DNA of 64,000 bases from Oscillospiraceae bacterium (GCA_902774015.1 CACYHB010000001.1:130587-194586); one strand, 5' to 3'; counted from the first letter of the stretch, positions 37,199-45,962 are shown. Numbers and translations are program-made. The notes: a model not told the origin generated them from the sequence alone.

Positions 37199-37227
37199 GC
37201 TCCGAAGATCTTTTCGATCTTCGGAGC
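37199..37227. terminator. bidirectional terminator (MATE gene / tRNA-Thr)
   Basis: Perfect 12-base arms (GCTCCGAAGATC) with a TTTTC loop are flanked by six A and six T. The hairpin serves the MATE gene on the plus strand and the tRNA-Thr on the minus strand. Confidence 0.9.
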
Positions 37228-37231
37228 TTTT

Positions 37232-37307
37232 TGGAGCTGGTAATGTGACTCGAACACACGACCTGCTGATTACGAATCAGCTGCTCTACCGACTGAGCTA
37301 TACCAGC
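37232..37307 (-). tRNA. tRNA-Thr (anticodon CGT), CCA encoded
   Basis: On the minus strand, acceptor arms GCTGGTA and TACCAGC pair fully. Anticodon stem GCTGA/TCAGC holds TTCGTAA, giving anticodon CGT for codon ACG. T-arm GTGTG-TTCGAGT-CACAT has one imperfect end. Discriminator T is followed by encoded CCA. Confidence 0.95.
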
Positions 37308-37325
37308 ATTTGACCAGCGGATGAT

Positions 37326-37354
37326 AGTTTAACACATTCCCATTCGTTCGTCAA
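37326..37354 (-). promoter_or_regulatory. promoter of tRNA-Thr
   Basis: On the minus strand, TTGACG (37354-37349), a 17-base spacer and TAAACT (37331-37326), ending 18 bases before the tRNA 5' end. Confidence 0.75.
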
Positions 37355-37365
37355 CTGAAATCTTT

Positions 37366-38175
37366 TCAGCGCCACAGCTCTGTTTGAAAAAAGTGCTCCC
37401 GGAAATGCAGTTTATCCAGTATCTCGTCATCTGTGCAGTCCATTCCCTCCGGCATCACGACCCATTTGTCCTCGGGATCGTTCAGCCGATGAACAACGGC
37501 GACAAGTTTTCCGGTAAATGAACCGACCGGTTTGTCCAATCCAAGGATATAGGCGTCCTGCCGTCCGCCGTCTCCTCCTCTCACACCCTCCACATAGCCG
37601 TAGTTGACAGGGTAGAGCATGTCCGGCCATTGGGGATGCCGGCTGCCGAGAGGGCGGTCTACCGTGACAGTCACGCTTTCGCCGAAGGGGAAGCGGATCC
37701 GGCACCAGGAGCGCACGAGGGCCTCCGTTTTCCATGCTGCGTTGGCTGGACTCGTCGAAGGCAGCATGACAGCGGGGATGCCCAGTTCAGGCTCCATGAA
37801 TTGCTGGTACAGGCGATGCGCCGTCTTACCGTTGACATAGATGCGCTTGAGTCCGCTTGTCTCCAGGATCGGCCGCAGATCGTTCACAGCGACGTCCCGG
37901 ATGGAGCTGTCGTCCGATCCCACAATACTGCAGGACGCGATCACATCCCATAGGGCGATATGCTCACGCAGGAGCATCGCCTTTTTCTCATCGACACTTT
38001 TCGGGAGCGTTTCCCCGTATATTTCCGCCAGAACTTGCCAGAACCGGTTACGCGGATGTCCGTAGAAAAATGCGGATGCTCTTGATTTGACAGAAGGGAA
38101 GCTCCCCAGGATGAGAAGCTCGCTGTTTTCGTCGTAGATCGGCGGGATCGTGTGCCGGATCTGGATACGTTCCAT
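37366..38175 (-). CDS. DNA-deoxyinosine/uracil glycosylase fused to an inorganic-pyrophosphatase-like domain
   Basis: This 269-residue protein is a two-domain fusion. Residues about 1-163 resemble the hypoxanthine/uracil-DNA glycosylase family: LGSFPSVKSR, FYGHPRNRFW, and the late LPSTSPANAAW loop. Residues about 165-269 resemble the small Clostridial proteins annotated as inorganic pyrophosphatase: VTVTVDRPLGS, YPVNYGYVEG, QDAYILGLDKP and DKWVVMPEG. YPVNYGY recalls the type I pyrophosphatase signature, but the DxDPxD metal motif is reduced to QDAYIL. I start at ATG 38175 (MERIQIRHT). One domain would remove deaminated bases, the other may act on pyrophosphate or a nucleotide; the joint role is unknown. 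Confidence 0.82.
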   Translation of the reverse strand: MERIQIRHTIPPIYDENSELLILGSFPSVKSRASAFFYGHPRNRFWQVLAEIYGETLPKSVDEKKAMLLREHIALWDVIASCSIVGSDDSSIRDVAVNDLRPILETSGLKRIYVNGKTAHRLYQQFMEPELGIPAVMLPSTSPANAAWKTEALVRSWCRIRFPFGESVTVTVDRPLGSRHPQWPDMLYPVNYGYVEGVRGGDGGRQDAYILGLDKPVGSFTGKLVAVVHRLNDPEDKWVVMPEGMDCTDDEILDKLHFREHFFQTELWR

Positions 38176-38327
38176 GTCTTTTCCGTCCTCTCGCGCTCCA
38201 ATGCTTGTCGAGTCAATTGATATTGTCTCATAAACACTGCCAATTTGCAATCTTTACCGGGACGCATATCCCTCCACGTACGGCAGGACCGGCAATGTCG
38301 GTGCGGCTGTACAGGTATAAGACCGAC

Positions 38328-38355
38328 TTGAATTTCCGTGAAAAAACAATATAAT
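38328..38355 (+). promoter_or_regulatory. promoter of the EamA transporter gene
   Basis: TTGAAT (38328-38333), a 16-base spacer and TATAAT (38350-38355). The predicted transcript starts near 38362, only about 11 bases before the GTG at 38373. Confidence 0.6.
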
Positions 38356-38372
38356 ATAAACAAATACAAAAT

Positions 38373-39299
38373 GTGGAAAAGAGGCGAGCAAACATAGAGA
38401 ACAAACAAAATGACAGACGCTCGCTGCTTATGTATCTTGTCTCCCTGCTCATCGTGGGCAGCATAGGCGCTCTGCGGCGTTCCATTCCGCTCTCTTCCGG
38501 GCTGCTGGCATTTTTTCGGGGCCTGATCGGCGCTCTTGCGCTTGCACTCTATGCGTCGATCTCCGCTCAAAAGCATTTTCACAGATTGCCCGGGAAAACA
38601 CTGCTTCTTATGGCCCTCTCCGGCGCTGTGCTCGGGATCAACTGGATGCTGCTGTTCGAGGCTTACCGCTATACTACGGTCGCCGTCGCCACGCTCTGCT
38701 ATTATATGGAGCCGATCCTGCTTCTGCTGCTGGCTCCGCTGCTTTTCGGTGAAAGACTTACGGCAAGAAAAGCATGCTGCGCCGTCTGCGCGCTGATAGG
38801 CATGCTGCTTGTCAGCGGCGTATCCCGTGCCGGATGGTCGGGCACCCAGCTCCGCGGCGTCGCTTTTGGTCTTTCTGCTGCGGTTTTCTATGCGCTCGTT
38901 GTGATCCTCAACAAGAAGCTCCCGGGCGTTGACGTTTACGAGAAGACGGTCCTGCAGCTTGGCTTTGCCGCTCTCGTGATGCTGCCCTATCTGCTGATAA
39001 CGGAGGATCTGAGCGCGCTCAGTATCGGTACGCCGCTGCTCTGGCGTTTACTGCTGATCGGCGTGGTGTATACGGGGCTTGTCTACGCACTCTATTTCGG
39101 CAGCATGGACGGTCTGCGTGCGCAGACGATCGCTCTTCTGAGCTATCTGGATCCGGTGGTGGCGCTTCTTGTTTCAGCCCTGTATCTGCATGAGCCGATG
39201 ACGCTGCGTGCCGCTCTCGGCGCCGTGCTGATCCTCGGCGCTTCCATCGTAAGCGAAGGAAAGAATACAAAAAAACAAAACGAGGAGGTAACAAAATGA
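38373..39299 (+). CDS. EamA/DMT-superfamily transporter
   Basis: This protein of up to 308 residues has ten hydrophobic segments in two EamA repeats. The first half carries NWMLLFEAYRYTTVAVATLCYYMEPILLLLLAPLLFGE, split here by loops, and the second ends with SYLDPVVALLVSALYLHEPMT. It likely exports an amino acid or metabolite. The start is uncertain. GTG 38373 has no ribosome site and sits close to the predicted transcript start. GAGG at 38381-38384 would instead serve an ATA codon at 38394, giving an N-terminus of MENKQNDRR. The stop overlaps the DUF1232 gene by four bases. Confidence 0.85.
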   Translation: MEKRRANIENKQNDRRSLLMYLVSLLIVGSIGALRRSIPLSSGLLAFFRGLIGALALALYASISAQKHFHRLPGKTLLLMALSGAVLGINWMLLFEAYRYTTVAVATLCYYMEPILLLLLAPLLFGERLTARKACCAVCALIGMLLVSGVSRAGWSGTQLRGVAFGLSAAVFYALVVILNKKLPGVDVYEKTVLQLGFAALVMLPYLLITEDLSALSIGTPLLWRLLLIGVVYTGLVYALYFGSMDGLRAQTIALLSYLDPVVALLVSALYLHEPMTLRAALGAVLILGASIVSEGKNTKKQNEEVTK

Positions 39300-39700
39300 A
39301 CGAAATCAATCTGGACAAGGCCAAAGAACTGCTGGGCAATTTCACCGCCCAGGCAGAGGAACTGCTGAAGAATCCCGCAAAGGTGGAAGAACTGCTCCGG
39401 CAGCTGGAGAGTAAAATGAAAGAGATCCCCGCAATCGGGGAGTATGCTTCCCGTCTTCCGCTGATGATCTCCATGATCCGCGGATATATCCGCAAGGAGT
39501 ATACCGCGGTGTCTCCCAAGGTCATTGTGACGATGTTGGCCGCAGTGATCTATCTCCTGCTGGGCAAGGACCTGATCCCCGACAAGACGCCGGTAGTCGG
39601 CTATGCGGATGACCTGGCAGTGTTTGTTGCGGCCTTCGCGCTTGTCGCTCCCGAGCTTGACGCCTACGCCCAGTGGCGCAGCGAGAACGGCGCGCTTTGA
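39296..39700 (+). CDS. DUF1232 (YkvA-like) small membrane protein
   Basis: This 134-residue protein has an amphipathic N-terminal half and a hydrophobic C-terminal segment. The latter carries the DUF1232 motif KDLIPDKTPVVGYADDLAV (about residues 90-110). The molecular role of this family is unknown. It is translationally coupled to the upstream transporter by ATGA, suggesting a membrane-related partner role. Confidence 0.87.
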   Translation: MNEINLDKAKELLGNFTAQAEELLKNPAKVEELLRQLESKMKEIPAIGEYASRLPLMISMIRGYIRKEYTAVSPKVIVTMLAAVIYLLLGKDLIPDKTPVVGYADDLAVFVAAFALVAPELDAYAQWRSENGAL

Positions 39701-39716
39701 ACGATAAAACGGAAAG

Positions 39717-39740
39717 AACGGCACCCAGCGGGGTGCCGTT
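39717..39740. terminator. terminator between DUF1232 and nucleoside phosphorylase genes
   Basis: Arms AACGGCACCC and GGGTGCCGTT with a four-base loop, followed by CTTTCTGTT on the plus strand. It separates two convergent genes. Confidence 0.75.
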
Positions 39741-39770
39741 CTTTCTGTTATACGGATCGCAGCGGAGGAT

Positions 39771-40565
39771 TCACAAACAGTCTTTTTCTTCCGTTTCGAG
39801 CATTTCGGCGAGCTTCCTGCCAAGGGCAAAATACTGAAGGCGCGCGTCCTTTTCCAAATCGCCCAGGATGCGCCGATTCCAACTTCCGTGCAGAGAGTCC
39901 GCCGCGTAGACGAACTGATACAGCTCCACACCGCGGAAATCGCAGACCGCCTGCAATGCGCTGCACTCCATCTCCACACAAATGCAGCCCTCCGCGACAC
40001 GGCGAGCCTTGTTGTTCTCCGTCTCGCGGTAAAAAGCGTCTGTCGTCCATGTCTTGCCGCAGACATACTCTACGTCCAAAGCATTCAGCATGGCTGCAAG
40101 TTTTCCAGCGTTTCGGATGGGGATATAGGGAGCTGCGGGGGCGTAATGATAACTGCAGCCCTCATCCCGGTATGCCTCTGTCGGAACGATCAGGTGTCCG
40201 GCAGGAAGATCTACCAGCGCACCGCAGGAACCGAATACGAGGAAGCGGCGGACAGGAAAGAGGGTCATCAGTTCTTCCACAACGGCGGCTGCCATCGGAG
40301 CGCCGATGCCGGAGAGAACTACGCCGATATGAGAGCCTCTGATTTGATAGATCGGGTTTCTGAAAGCAGCGGAGCCAATCGTGAGCCTTTCGTCCAGGAC
40401 TTCGATGATTTCCTTTTCGAGAAGAAGCGAAATGAGCTTTCCGGAGAAAACGAGGAGGATGCTTCGGAGCGGAAAAGGGGCGGCGAGCGCTTTTTCTTCC
40501 GGTCGGATCGTTTGTTCGGTACGGACGATTTCTCTGCTTTCAGGGTCGAAGCTGTGGATGATCAT
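39771..40565 (-). CDS. nucleoside phosphorylase (PNP/UDP-1 family, uridine-phosphorylase-like)
   Basis: This 264-residue enzyme would split a nucleoside with phosphate into base and ribose-1-phosphate. It has VVLSGIGAPMAAAVVEEL near residue 82, the phosphate/ribose region RFLVFGSCGAL, and the substrate-binding CVEMECSALQAVC with the family Met-Glu. The base preference (uridine or purine) cannot be decided. It has its own promoter and sits alone on the minus strand. Confidence 0.88.
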   Translation of the reverse strand: MIIHSFDPESREIVRTEQTIRPEEKALAAPFPLRSILLVFSGKLISLLLEKEIIEVLDERLTIGSAAFRNPIYQIRGSHIGVVLSGIGAPMAAAVVEELMTLFPVRRFLVFGSCGALVDLPAGHLIVPTEAYRDEGCSYHYAPAAPYIPIRNAGKLAAMLNALDVEYVCGKTWTTDAFYRETENNKARRVAEGCICVEMECSALQAVCDFRGVELYQFVYAADSLHGSWNRRILGDLEKDARLQYFALGRKLAEMLETEEKDCL

Positions 40566-40592
40566 GCAAACAGCTCCCTTCCATTTTTGAAT

Positions 40593-40621
40593 ATAGTATC
40601 AGCTTTCTCCGGGCTTGACAA
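40593..40621 (-). promoter_or_regulatory. promoter of the nucleoside phosphorylase gene
   Basis: On the minus strand, TTGTCA (40621-40616), a 17-base spacer and TACTAT (40598-40593), ending 28 bases before the ATG. Confidence 0.65.
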
Positions 40622-40688
40622 GGAAAAAGACTCGGGACACAACGGCCCCGAGTCTAAGCTGCTTCAGAGAGTATCGGTAATAGTCTTT

Positions 40689-42155
40689 TTACGCCAGGTC
40701 AAAGGAGACAAAATCAAAGGTGCCTCCTTTGCCCTCCACGCTGAAGTACAGCGCTTCCTTTTCGCCGAGTCCGGCAGGCAGCTCGCCGGAAAAGCCCTTC
40801 TCGGTGGTGCAGGTCTCCACCGGGATGCGGAGGATGGGTTCGCCGTGCTCCTGCGTGCGTACGGTGACGGCACAACCGTTGCCGTAGCCCTGCAGGTTCA
40901 CGGTGATTGCCCGGGTCTCCCGAAGATCGAAATACTTGAAGCCGACCGTGCAGTCCGTGCAGAAGTTGGACACATACTGGTCAGGGCCCTCTTCGCGGTC
41001 TTTTCCTTTCTGGGTCAGGAAAGGGTTGAGACCCTTGCGGTATTTGAGCATGGACATGAAACAGGTGCCGTTTTTCCCGTAGACATTGCAGGCAATGTAG
41101 CTGGGGTAGCGGCCTTTTCCGGCGAGCGGCGCGCCGTTTAAGCCGCAGGAGGTCATCTCGGCCTGGTAGAATCTGCCGTCCTCAAAACGGATCTCTTCCG
41201 CGCAGGCCTGGCGGGAGCTCTGCTTGCGGTTGGAGTGACGGTGATAGAAAATGTAGTATTTGCCCTCAATCTCGATCAGACTGCCGTGGGTGTTGCCGGT
41301 GCACATGCGCGCGTGGTTCACGTCGGGTACGCCGGGCAGACCAATGTCGCCGCAGGAAACAAGGATCCCACCGAACTCAAAACCGTGATCCGGGTAATCA
41401 GAAACAGCATAGCAGAGGTTGTGGCTGTTGAGGGAACTGTAGATAAAAAAATACCTGCCGTTGAACTTGCGCATGGAGCTGGCCTCGCCGAAGGGCTGCT
41501 GCTCATAGGCCGTACCCTTGGCAGCCTCGCCGGTGAGCACGCCGATGTATCGCAGCTCGTCGCCGGAAATGACGGTCAGCATGTCCTTCGTGTCGATCTC
41601 AAAGCACATGGGGCCATCTCTGGTGGGCTGTGAGCCGTCCAGCAGGATGGGGTTGCCGCCGAAAGCAAAGCCGGTGTAAAGGTAGAGGCGGCCGTCGTCA
41701 TCTTTCAGGCAGCCCGGGTCAAACTGGAAAGGCTCGCCCCGTTTGCCGATCGGCGTCCCATCCTGATACTTGACGTAGCCGTAAAACTCATATTTCCCTG
41801 CGGGACTGTCGCTTACGGCGACGGAGATCATCTTGGTTCCGCCCATGAAATAGTAGAGATAATAACGCCCGTCGGGACCGACGACCATATCCGGGGCAGC
41901 GAGGCCGTTGGTCACTCGGATCTTCGGAGCTGCAGGGTCCTGCTCACGTTTGTAGATACAGCCGTGACAGGTCCAGTTGCCCAGATCGTCCACAGGAGCG
42001 GACCAGCAGACATAGTCGCCCAGGCAGAAGTTGATGCCGTTGAAGAGATCGTGGGAGCCGTAGACGTAAACCCTGCCGTCAACGATGTGCGGCTCCGCAT
42101 CGGGAACATATTCCCAGCTGGGAAGATAGGGGTTGAACGCCTGTTTCGTTTTCAT
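40689..42155 (-). CDS. family 43 glycoside hydrolase
   Basis: This 488-residue protein has a five-bladed beta-propeller GH43 catalytic domain. The start NPYLPSWEYVPDAEPHIVDGRVYVYGSHD carries the nucleophile-side Asp region, split here by blades. APDMVVGPDGRYYLYY and FDPGCLKDDDGRLYLYTGF follow. The C-terminal 140 residues form a further beta domain. No signal peptide is visible, so it probably acts in the cytoplasm on imported oligosaccharides (arabinose- or xylose-containing, or galactan). It lies downstream of a rhamnosidase-like gene on the same strand. Confidence 0.88.
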   Translation of the reverse strand: MKTKQAFNPYLPSWEYVPDAEPHIVDGRVYVYGSHDLFNGINFCLGDYVCWSAPVDDLGNWTCHGCIYKREQDPAAPKIRVTNGLAAPDMVVGPDGRYYLYYFMGGTKMISVAVSDSPAGKYEFYGYVKYQDGTPIGKRGEPFQFDPGCLKDDDGRLYLYTGFAFGGNPILLDGSQPTRDGPMCFEIDTKDMLTVISGDELRYIGVLTGEAAKGTAYEQQPFGEASSMRKFNGRYFFIYSSLNSHNLCYAVSDYPDHGFEFGGILVSCGDIGLPGVPDVNHARMCTGNTHGSLIEIEGKYYIFYHRHSNRKQSSRQACAEEIRFEDGRFYQAEMTSCGLNGAPLAGKGRYPSYIACNVYGKNGTCFMSMLKYRKGLNPFLTQKGKDREEGPDQYVSNFCTDCTVGFKYFDLRETRAITVNLQGYGNGCAVTVRTQEHGEPILRIPVETCTTEKGFSGELPAGLGEKEALYFSVEGKGGTFDFVSFDLA

Positions 42156-42182
42156 AAGCTAACTCCTTCCAATATTATTAAA

Positions 42183-42218
42183 CCGCAGAATATGATATGA
42201 ATATACCATATTCTGCGG
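42183..42218 (-). promoter_or_regulatory. inverted repeat before the GH43 gene
   Basis: Perfect 12-base arms CCGCAGAATATG and CATATTCTGCGG flank a 12-base AT-rich centre, about 28 bases upstream of the GH43 start. It could be an operator, or a hairpin between the two cotranscribed glycosidase genes. AAGGAG precedes the GH43 ATG. Confidence 0.5.
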
Positions 42219-42267
42219 GATACGAAAACAGTTTTTTCACAAACGATGCGTTATTTATCTCAAACGG

Positions 42268-43836
42268 TTATTCATCAGATGCTTCCTTCAGCAGATAGCG
42301 CTCGATGATATAGGCGGGCGTGCAGCTCCAGGCATGGCAGTAACTGTTGACGACGCTGCCGCCATAGGGGGAGAAGCCGGGGTCTTTGCCGTCCCAACAT
42401 TCCCAGAAGGTGTCTGCTCCGGCATCCAGCATGCCTCCCCAGTAGTTTTTCAAATGAGAGACTGCCTCTGTGCGCATCCTCACGCGCAAAAGAGCCATCA
42501 CATAATAGTGATGCAGATAAGGTGTCCCAATGGGCACCTCGGTGGCGCAGAGCGCTTGCTCCATCGCTTTTTTAGCCTTCTCGGGCTCGATCACGTCGGC
42601 CAGTACCATCCAGATCTGCGAGGCGGCGGAGACCTGACCGTTTGAGACGAAGAGCTGCCGTGTCTCATCCCAGAAATGGCGGACGGCAGCCCGCCGCAGA
42701 GCGTCCTGCTGCTGCATGAGAAAGCTGCCCTGAGACCAATCGTTGCGGCGGCGCGCAAGCCTTCTGGCATAGCGCAGGGCAAAAATCAGCACTCCCTGAG
42801 CGCAGGCGCTCCGGTCCAGCTCATCGCACCAGTCGATAAAGCTGTCTTTCACGGCCTGCTCGTTGAGCGTTCCGTCATCCTGTATCTGCCGCAGGGCGTA
42901 TTCCACCTGCTGCATGGCAATGTCGTATAGATCGTCCAGCGTCTCCTGATCGTCGGTCTCCTGCAGGTATTCCTCCAGCGCCACCACAAACATGAGAGCG
43001 TAGTCGAAAAGAAAGGTGTCGTCTGCCTGCACGTCCGGCGCGGTGAACACCGCCGCGCTGACCCGACCGTCCGGGAAGCGGCTGCCGCCGAAGAGGTAGA
43101 GGCAGCGCTTGACAAGATCCAGGTTTTTGAAAGAGACATAATTTGTCAGCGCCTGAAGCCGAAGATCCCCCATCCAGAGGCGTCGATCGCGCTTCGGCCC
43201 GTCTTCAAAAACGTCCTGCATGCAGTTTGCGAGCGTGCGCAGGCTGGCAGCGTGGATGCGGTCCAGTTCGTGATCCCCGCTGTCCAGCGCTGTGACGCAG
43301 CTCCAGTCGGCAGAGCTCTCGGTCATGCATTCTGCGTGTTTCACGATGAGCTTATACTTGGGTGATGTATCCATCATTGTGATTTTGAGATAACGGAAGG
43401 CGTAGCGGCGGGGAAGCACGATCCGGGCAGGCAAAAGGTCTGCATGGACGTACTCCTCCTGGATCCAGCTGCGGGAGAGCCATCCGTTATAGTCCTGTGA
43501 GTTTTCGCTCAGCTCCATGCGGTTTTCTGCAAATTTGAGCTTGAGATAGGCCGGAGCGTCCGGGTGGCTTCCGGAGTAGGAGAGCTCAAGCGTGATATAA
43601 CCCACCATATGAGTTCCAAAATCCAGACAGAGGTTTTCACCTTTGCCGAGGCTCAGATGGGGGAGCTGTCGTAAAACGATCTCATCCTCTTCGGCGCTGT
43701 ATCGCTCTTTGAGTTTGAATCCGCCGATCGGCTCCCGCACACCGTGCCGCAGCGCCGGACGAAGTTGGGCTGCCCGGTCGAGCAGCTTCGCATTGCCGAG
43801 AGGATGAAAGTCTTTTATGATGGAAATCAGAGCCAT
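42268..43836 (-). CDS. alpha-L-rhamnosidase-like six-hairpin glycosidase (GH78-related)
   Basis: This protein of about 522 residues has an N-terminal beta region and an (alpha/alpha)6 barrel. The barrel carries the rhamnosidase-type catalytic stretch DGPKRDRRLWMGDLRLQ and a C-terminal YWGGMLDAGADTFWECWDG. No signal peptide is seen. I start at ATG 43836, with AGAGGA eight bases upstream. It is paralogous to the divergent gene at 44029 (shared KRD..W.GD and YWGGML..GA.TFWE motifs). Substrate is unproven: rhamnosides or related deoxysugar glycosides. Confidence 0.82.
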   Translation of the reverse strand: MALISIIKDFHPLGNAKLLDRAAQLRPALRHGVREPIGGFKLKERYSAEEDEIVLRQLPHLSLGKGENLCLDFGTHMVGYITLELSYSGSHPDAPAYLKLKFAENRMELSENSQDYNGWLSRSWIQEEYVHADLLPARIVLPRRYAFRYLKITMMDTSPKYKLIVKHAECMTESSADWSCVTALDSGDHELDRIHAASLRTLANCMQDVFEDGPKRDRRLWMGDLRLQALTNYVSFKNLDLVKRCLYLFGGSRFPDGRVSAAVFTAPDVQADDTFLFDYALMFVVALEEYLQETDDQETLDDLYDIAMQQVEYALRQIQDDGTLNEQAVKDSFIDWCDELDRSACAQGVLIFALRYARRLARRRNDWSQGSFLMQQQDALRRAAVRHFWDETRQLFVSNGQVSAASQIWMVLADVIEPEKAKKAMEQALCATEVPIGTPYLHHYYVMALLRVRMRTEAVSHLKNYWGGMLDAGADTFWECWDGKDPGFSPYGGSVVNSYCHAWSCTPAYIIERYLLKEASDE

Positions 43837-43871
43837 GTTCCGCGTCCTCTTTTCTGCTTGATTTTTGCTCC

Positions 43872-43900
43872 AATATACCGCAGAAACGGAAAGAATGCAA
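43872..43900 (-). promoter_or_regulatory. promoter of the minus-strand glycosidase genes
   Basis: On the minus strand, TTGCAT (43900-43895), a 17-base spacer and TATATT (43877-43872). ACCGCAGAA next to the -10 resembles one arm of the inverted repeat at 42183, which may mark a shared regulator site. Confidence 0.6.
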
Positions 43901-44028
43901 CGACTCCCTTCGCCGTTTGTGCCACAAATCGGGCCGTTTGTGCCCGGAAAGGAATTGGGTCTTGTTTTTTTCCTGAGATTCAAGTATTCTTACTAAGGAT
44001 ATTTATTGACAATTTGGGTGCTTCTATC

Positions 44029-45912
44029 ATGTCTTGTAATAATGCTTATTGGATGTGGTATCCGGGCGATCTGGAGTTCTACCACGCAATGAAACAGAAT
44101 TTTTCCCGCGTGGAGCGGGGCTGTGCCTGGCCTGCTTTCTGGAAAAGCGAGGGCTTTCACAGCCGAGTTGCCTTCCGACGGGAATACGAGCTGCGTCAAG
44201 CGACCGCTTTTTCCGTGCTCGGTGTTGCCGGGTCGCAGGGCTATGTGCAGTTTGACGATGAAAAACACCCTTTCGGGGAAGAGATCTTATGCGGCCCCGG
44301 AAAACATCGGATCTCGATCCATATTGGCTGCATCGGCTGCGTTCCGTCAGTTTATGTCAGCGGAGAGTGCATCCGCTCCGGCGCCGGCTGGACGGTCGAG
44401 GACTACGACCGGGACCCTGTGCCTGCGGCCTTTAACCGATATTTTACAGACCCGGAGCGAGACCCGGCGGATTGGCCCATGGCGGAGAAAGCATACTTGC
44501 CGGTCTCCGAAGAGGAAATCAACGGAGGCATTCTCTTTTCTTTTGAGACAGAGCTGACAGCCGCCCTTGAATTGAGCGGCTCCGGCTGCCCGGTCGTTTT
44601 TCTGGGCGAATCCCGTCCCGAAGCGCTGGACACGGAAAACTGCTATTACTCCTGTGTTCCCGACCCGGTTACGCGACGATGCCCCAGACAGGCGATGCGC
44701 TATGCCTTCCTACCCGGGGTGAAAACAGGGCAGTATCGCGTACGGGCCATCCATCAATATGTGGACATCCCGGTGCAGGCGTCTTTCCATTCAGATGATC
44801 CCGTGCTTGACAGAATCTTTTCCGTTGCTGCGCATACCTTTATGCTTTGCTCCGGCGTGTTCTTCCTGGACGGGATTAAGCGGGATAAATGGATCTGGGG
44901 CGGTGACGCCTATCAGAGCCAGTTTGTGAACCGCTATCTGACCGCTGACAGGGAAATCGAAAAGCGCACGCTGATCGCGCTGCGTGGGAACGACCCTGTA
45001 ACGACGCATGTGAATACGATCCTGGATTACTCGCTGCTCTGGATCCTCAGTGTGGGTACCTATTTTGAAAGCTACGGGGATCGCGCTTTTGTGGACGCCA
45101 TGCTGCCGAAGATGGAGAGCATGATGGAACTGTGCATGTCGCAGCGGGAGGAGCACGGCTTCATAGTAGGCCGCAAGCGCGATTGGCTTTTTGTGGACTG
45201 GGCGGATTTTGACCGTGACGGCCCTCTTTGCGCCGAGCAGATGCTGCTGGCGGCCTGCTATCGGCTCATGGGTGAACTGCTGCCTGGTGCTGCGGGAGAG
45301 AAGTACCGGGATGCCAACAAGGACCTTCTTCGCCGGATCGAAGAGCTGTTCTGGGATGAAGAGCAGGGGGCGTATATCGACTCTTTTACCTCCGGCAGGC
45401 GGCATGTGACGCGCCATGCCAGCATCTTTGCCGTGCTTTTTGATTTTGCTGACGAGCCCCGCAAGCGTCGGATCGCCGAGTCCGTGCTGTTTAACGATGC
45501 CGTTCCGGTCATCACAACGCCTTACTTCCGCTTTTTTGAGCTGGAGGCCCTCTGTCGCCTCGGCTATCTGCGCGAGGCCATGGACGCAATCAAGGCTTAT
45601 TGGGGTGGGATGCTGGAGCTCGGGGCCGTGACCTTCTGGGAGGAATACGATCCGAAGAAGCCGCTGGAGGCGCAATATGAAATGTACGGCGACCCATACG
45701 GCAAATCTCTCTGTCACGCATGGGCGGCCAGCCCCATCTACCTGATTGCCCGCTATTTTGTGGGCCTGCGCGCGCTTGAGCCGGGGGGAAGGTCCTATGA
45801 GGTGCGTCCGGCACCCGGCTGCTTCCGCGAGCTTGACTGCCGCTTTCCCATGGGTGGAAAAAACCTTCACATCACGCTGAAAGACGGAGCTCTAAGTGTG
45901 GAGGAAAACTGA
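44029..45912 (+). CDS. second alpha-L-rhamnosidase-like glycosidase (GH78-related)
   Basis: This 627-residue protein has an N-terminal beta-sandwich, then an (alpha/alpha)6 barrel with DGIKRDKWIWGGDAYQ near residue 285 and YWGGMLELGAVTFWEEYDP near 525. The layout is that of GH78-like enzymes; the N-terminal domains are shorter than in classical rhamnosidases. There is no signal peptide. The start is not certain: ATG 44029 lacks a strong ribosome site, and ATG 44053 is possible. The GPH symporter gene follows at 50 bases, so uptake and cleavage of the same glycoside are likely linked. Confidence 0.83.
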   Translation: MSCNNAYWMWYPGDLEFYHAMKQNFSRVERGCAWPAFWKSEGFHSRVAFRREYELRQATAFSVLGVAGSQGYVQFDDEKHPFGEEILCGPGKHRISIHIGCIGCVPSVYVSGECIRSGAGWTVEDYDRDPVPAAFNRYFTDPERDPADWPMAEKAYLPVSEEEINGGILFSFETELTAALELSGSGCPVVFLGESRPEALDTENCYYSCVPDPVTRRCPRQAMRYAFLPGVKTGQYRVRAIHQYVDIPVQASFHSDDPVLDRIFSVAAHTFMLCSGVFFLDGIKRDKWIWGGDAYQSQFVNRYLTADREIEKRTLIALRGNDPVTTHVNTILDYSLLWILSVGTYFESYGDRAFVDAMLPKMESMMELCMSQREEHGFIVGRKRDWLFVDWADFDRDGPLCAEQMLLAACYRLMGELLPGAAGEKYRDANKDLLRRIEELFWDEEQGAYIDSFTSGRRHVTRHASIFAVLFDFADEPRKRRIAESVLFNDAVPVITTPYFRFFELEALCRLGYLREAMDAIKAYWGGMLELGAVTFWEEYDPKKPLEAQYEMYGDPYGKSLCHAWAASPIYLIARYFVGLRALEPGGRSYEVRPAPGCFRELDCRFPMGGKNLHITLKDGALSVEEN

Positions 45913-45962
45913 ACCTGTAGTTCCATTGTTGTGAATATATGAGTGGAAAAGGAGAAACGTTT

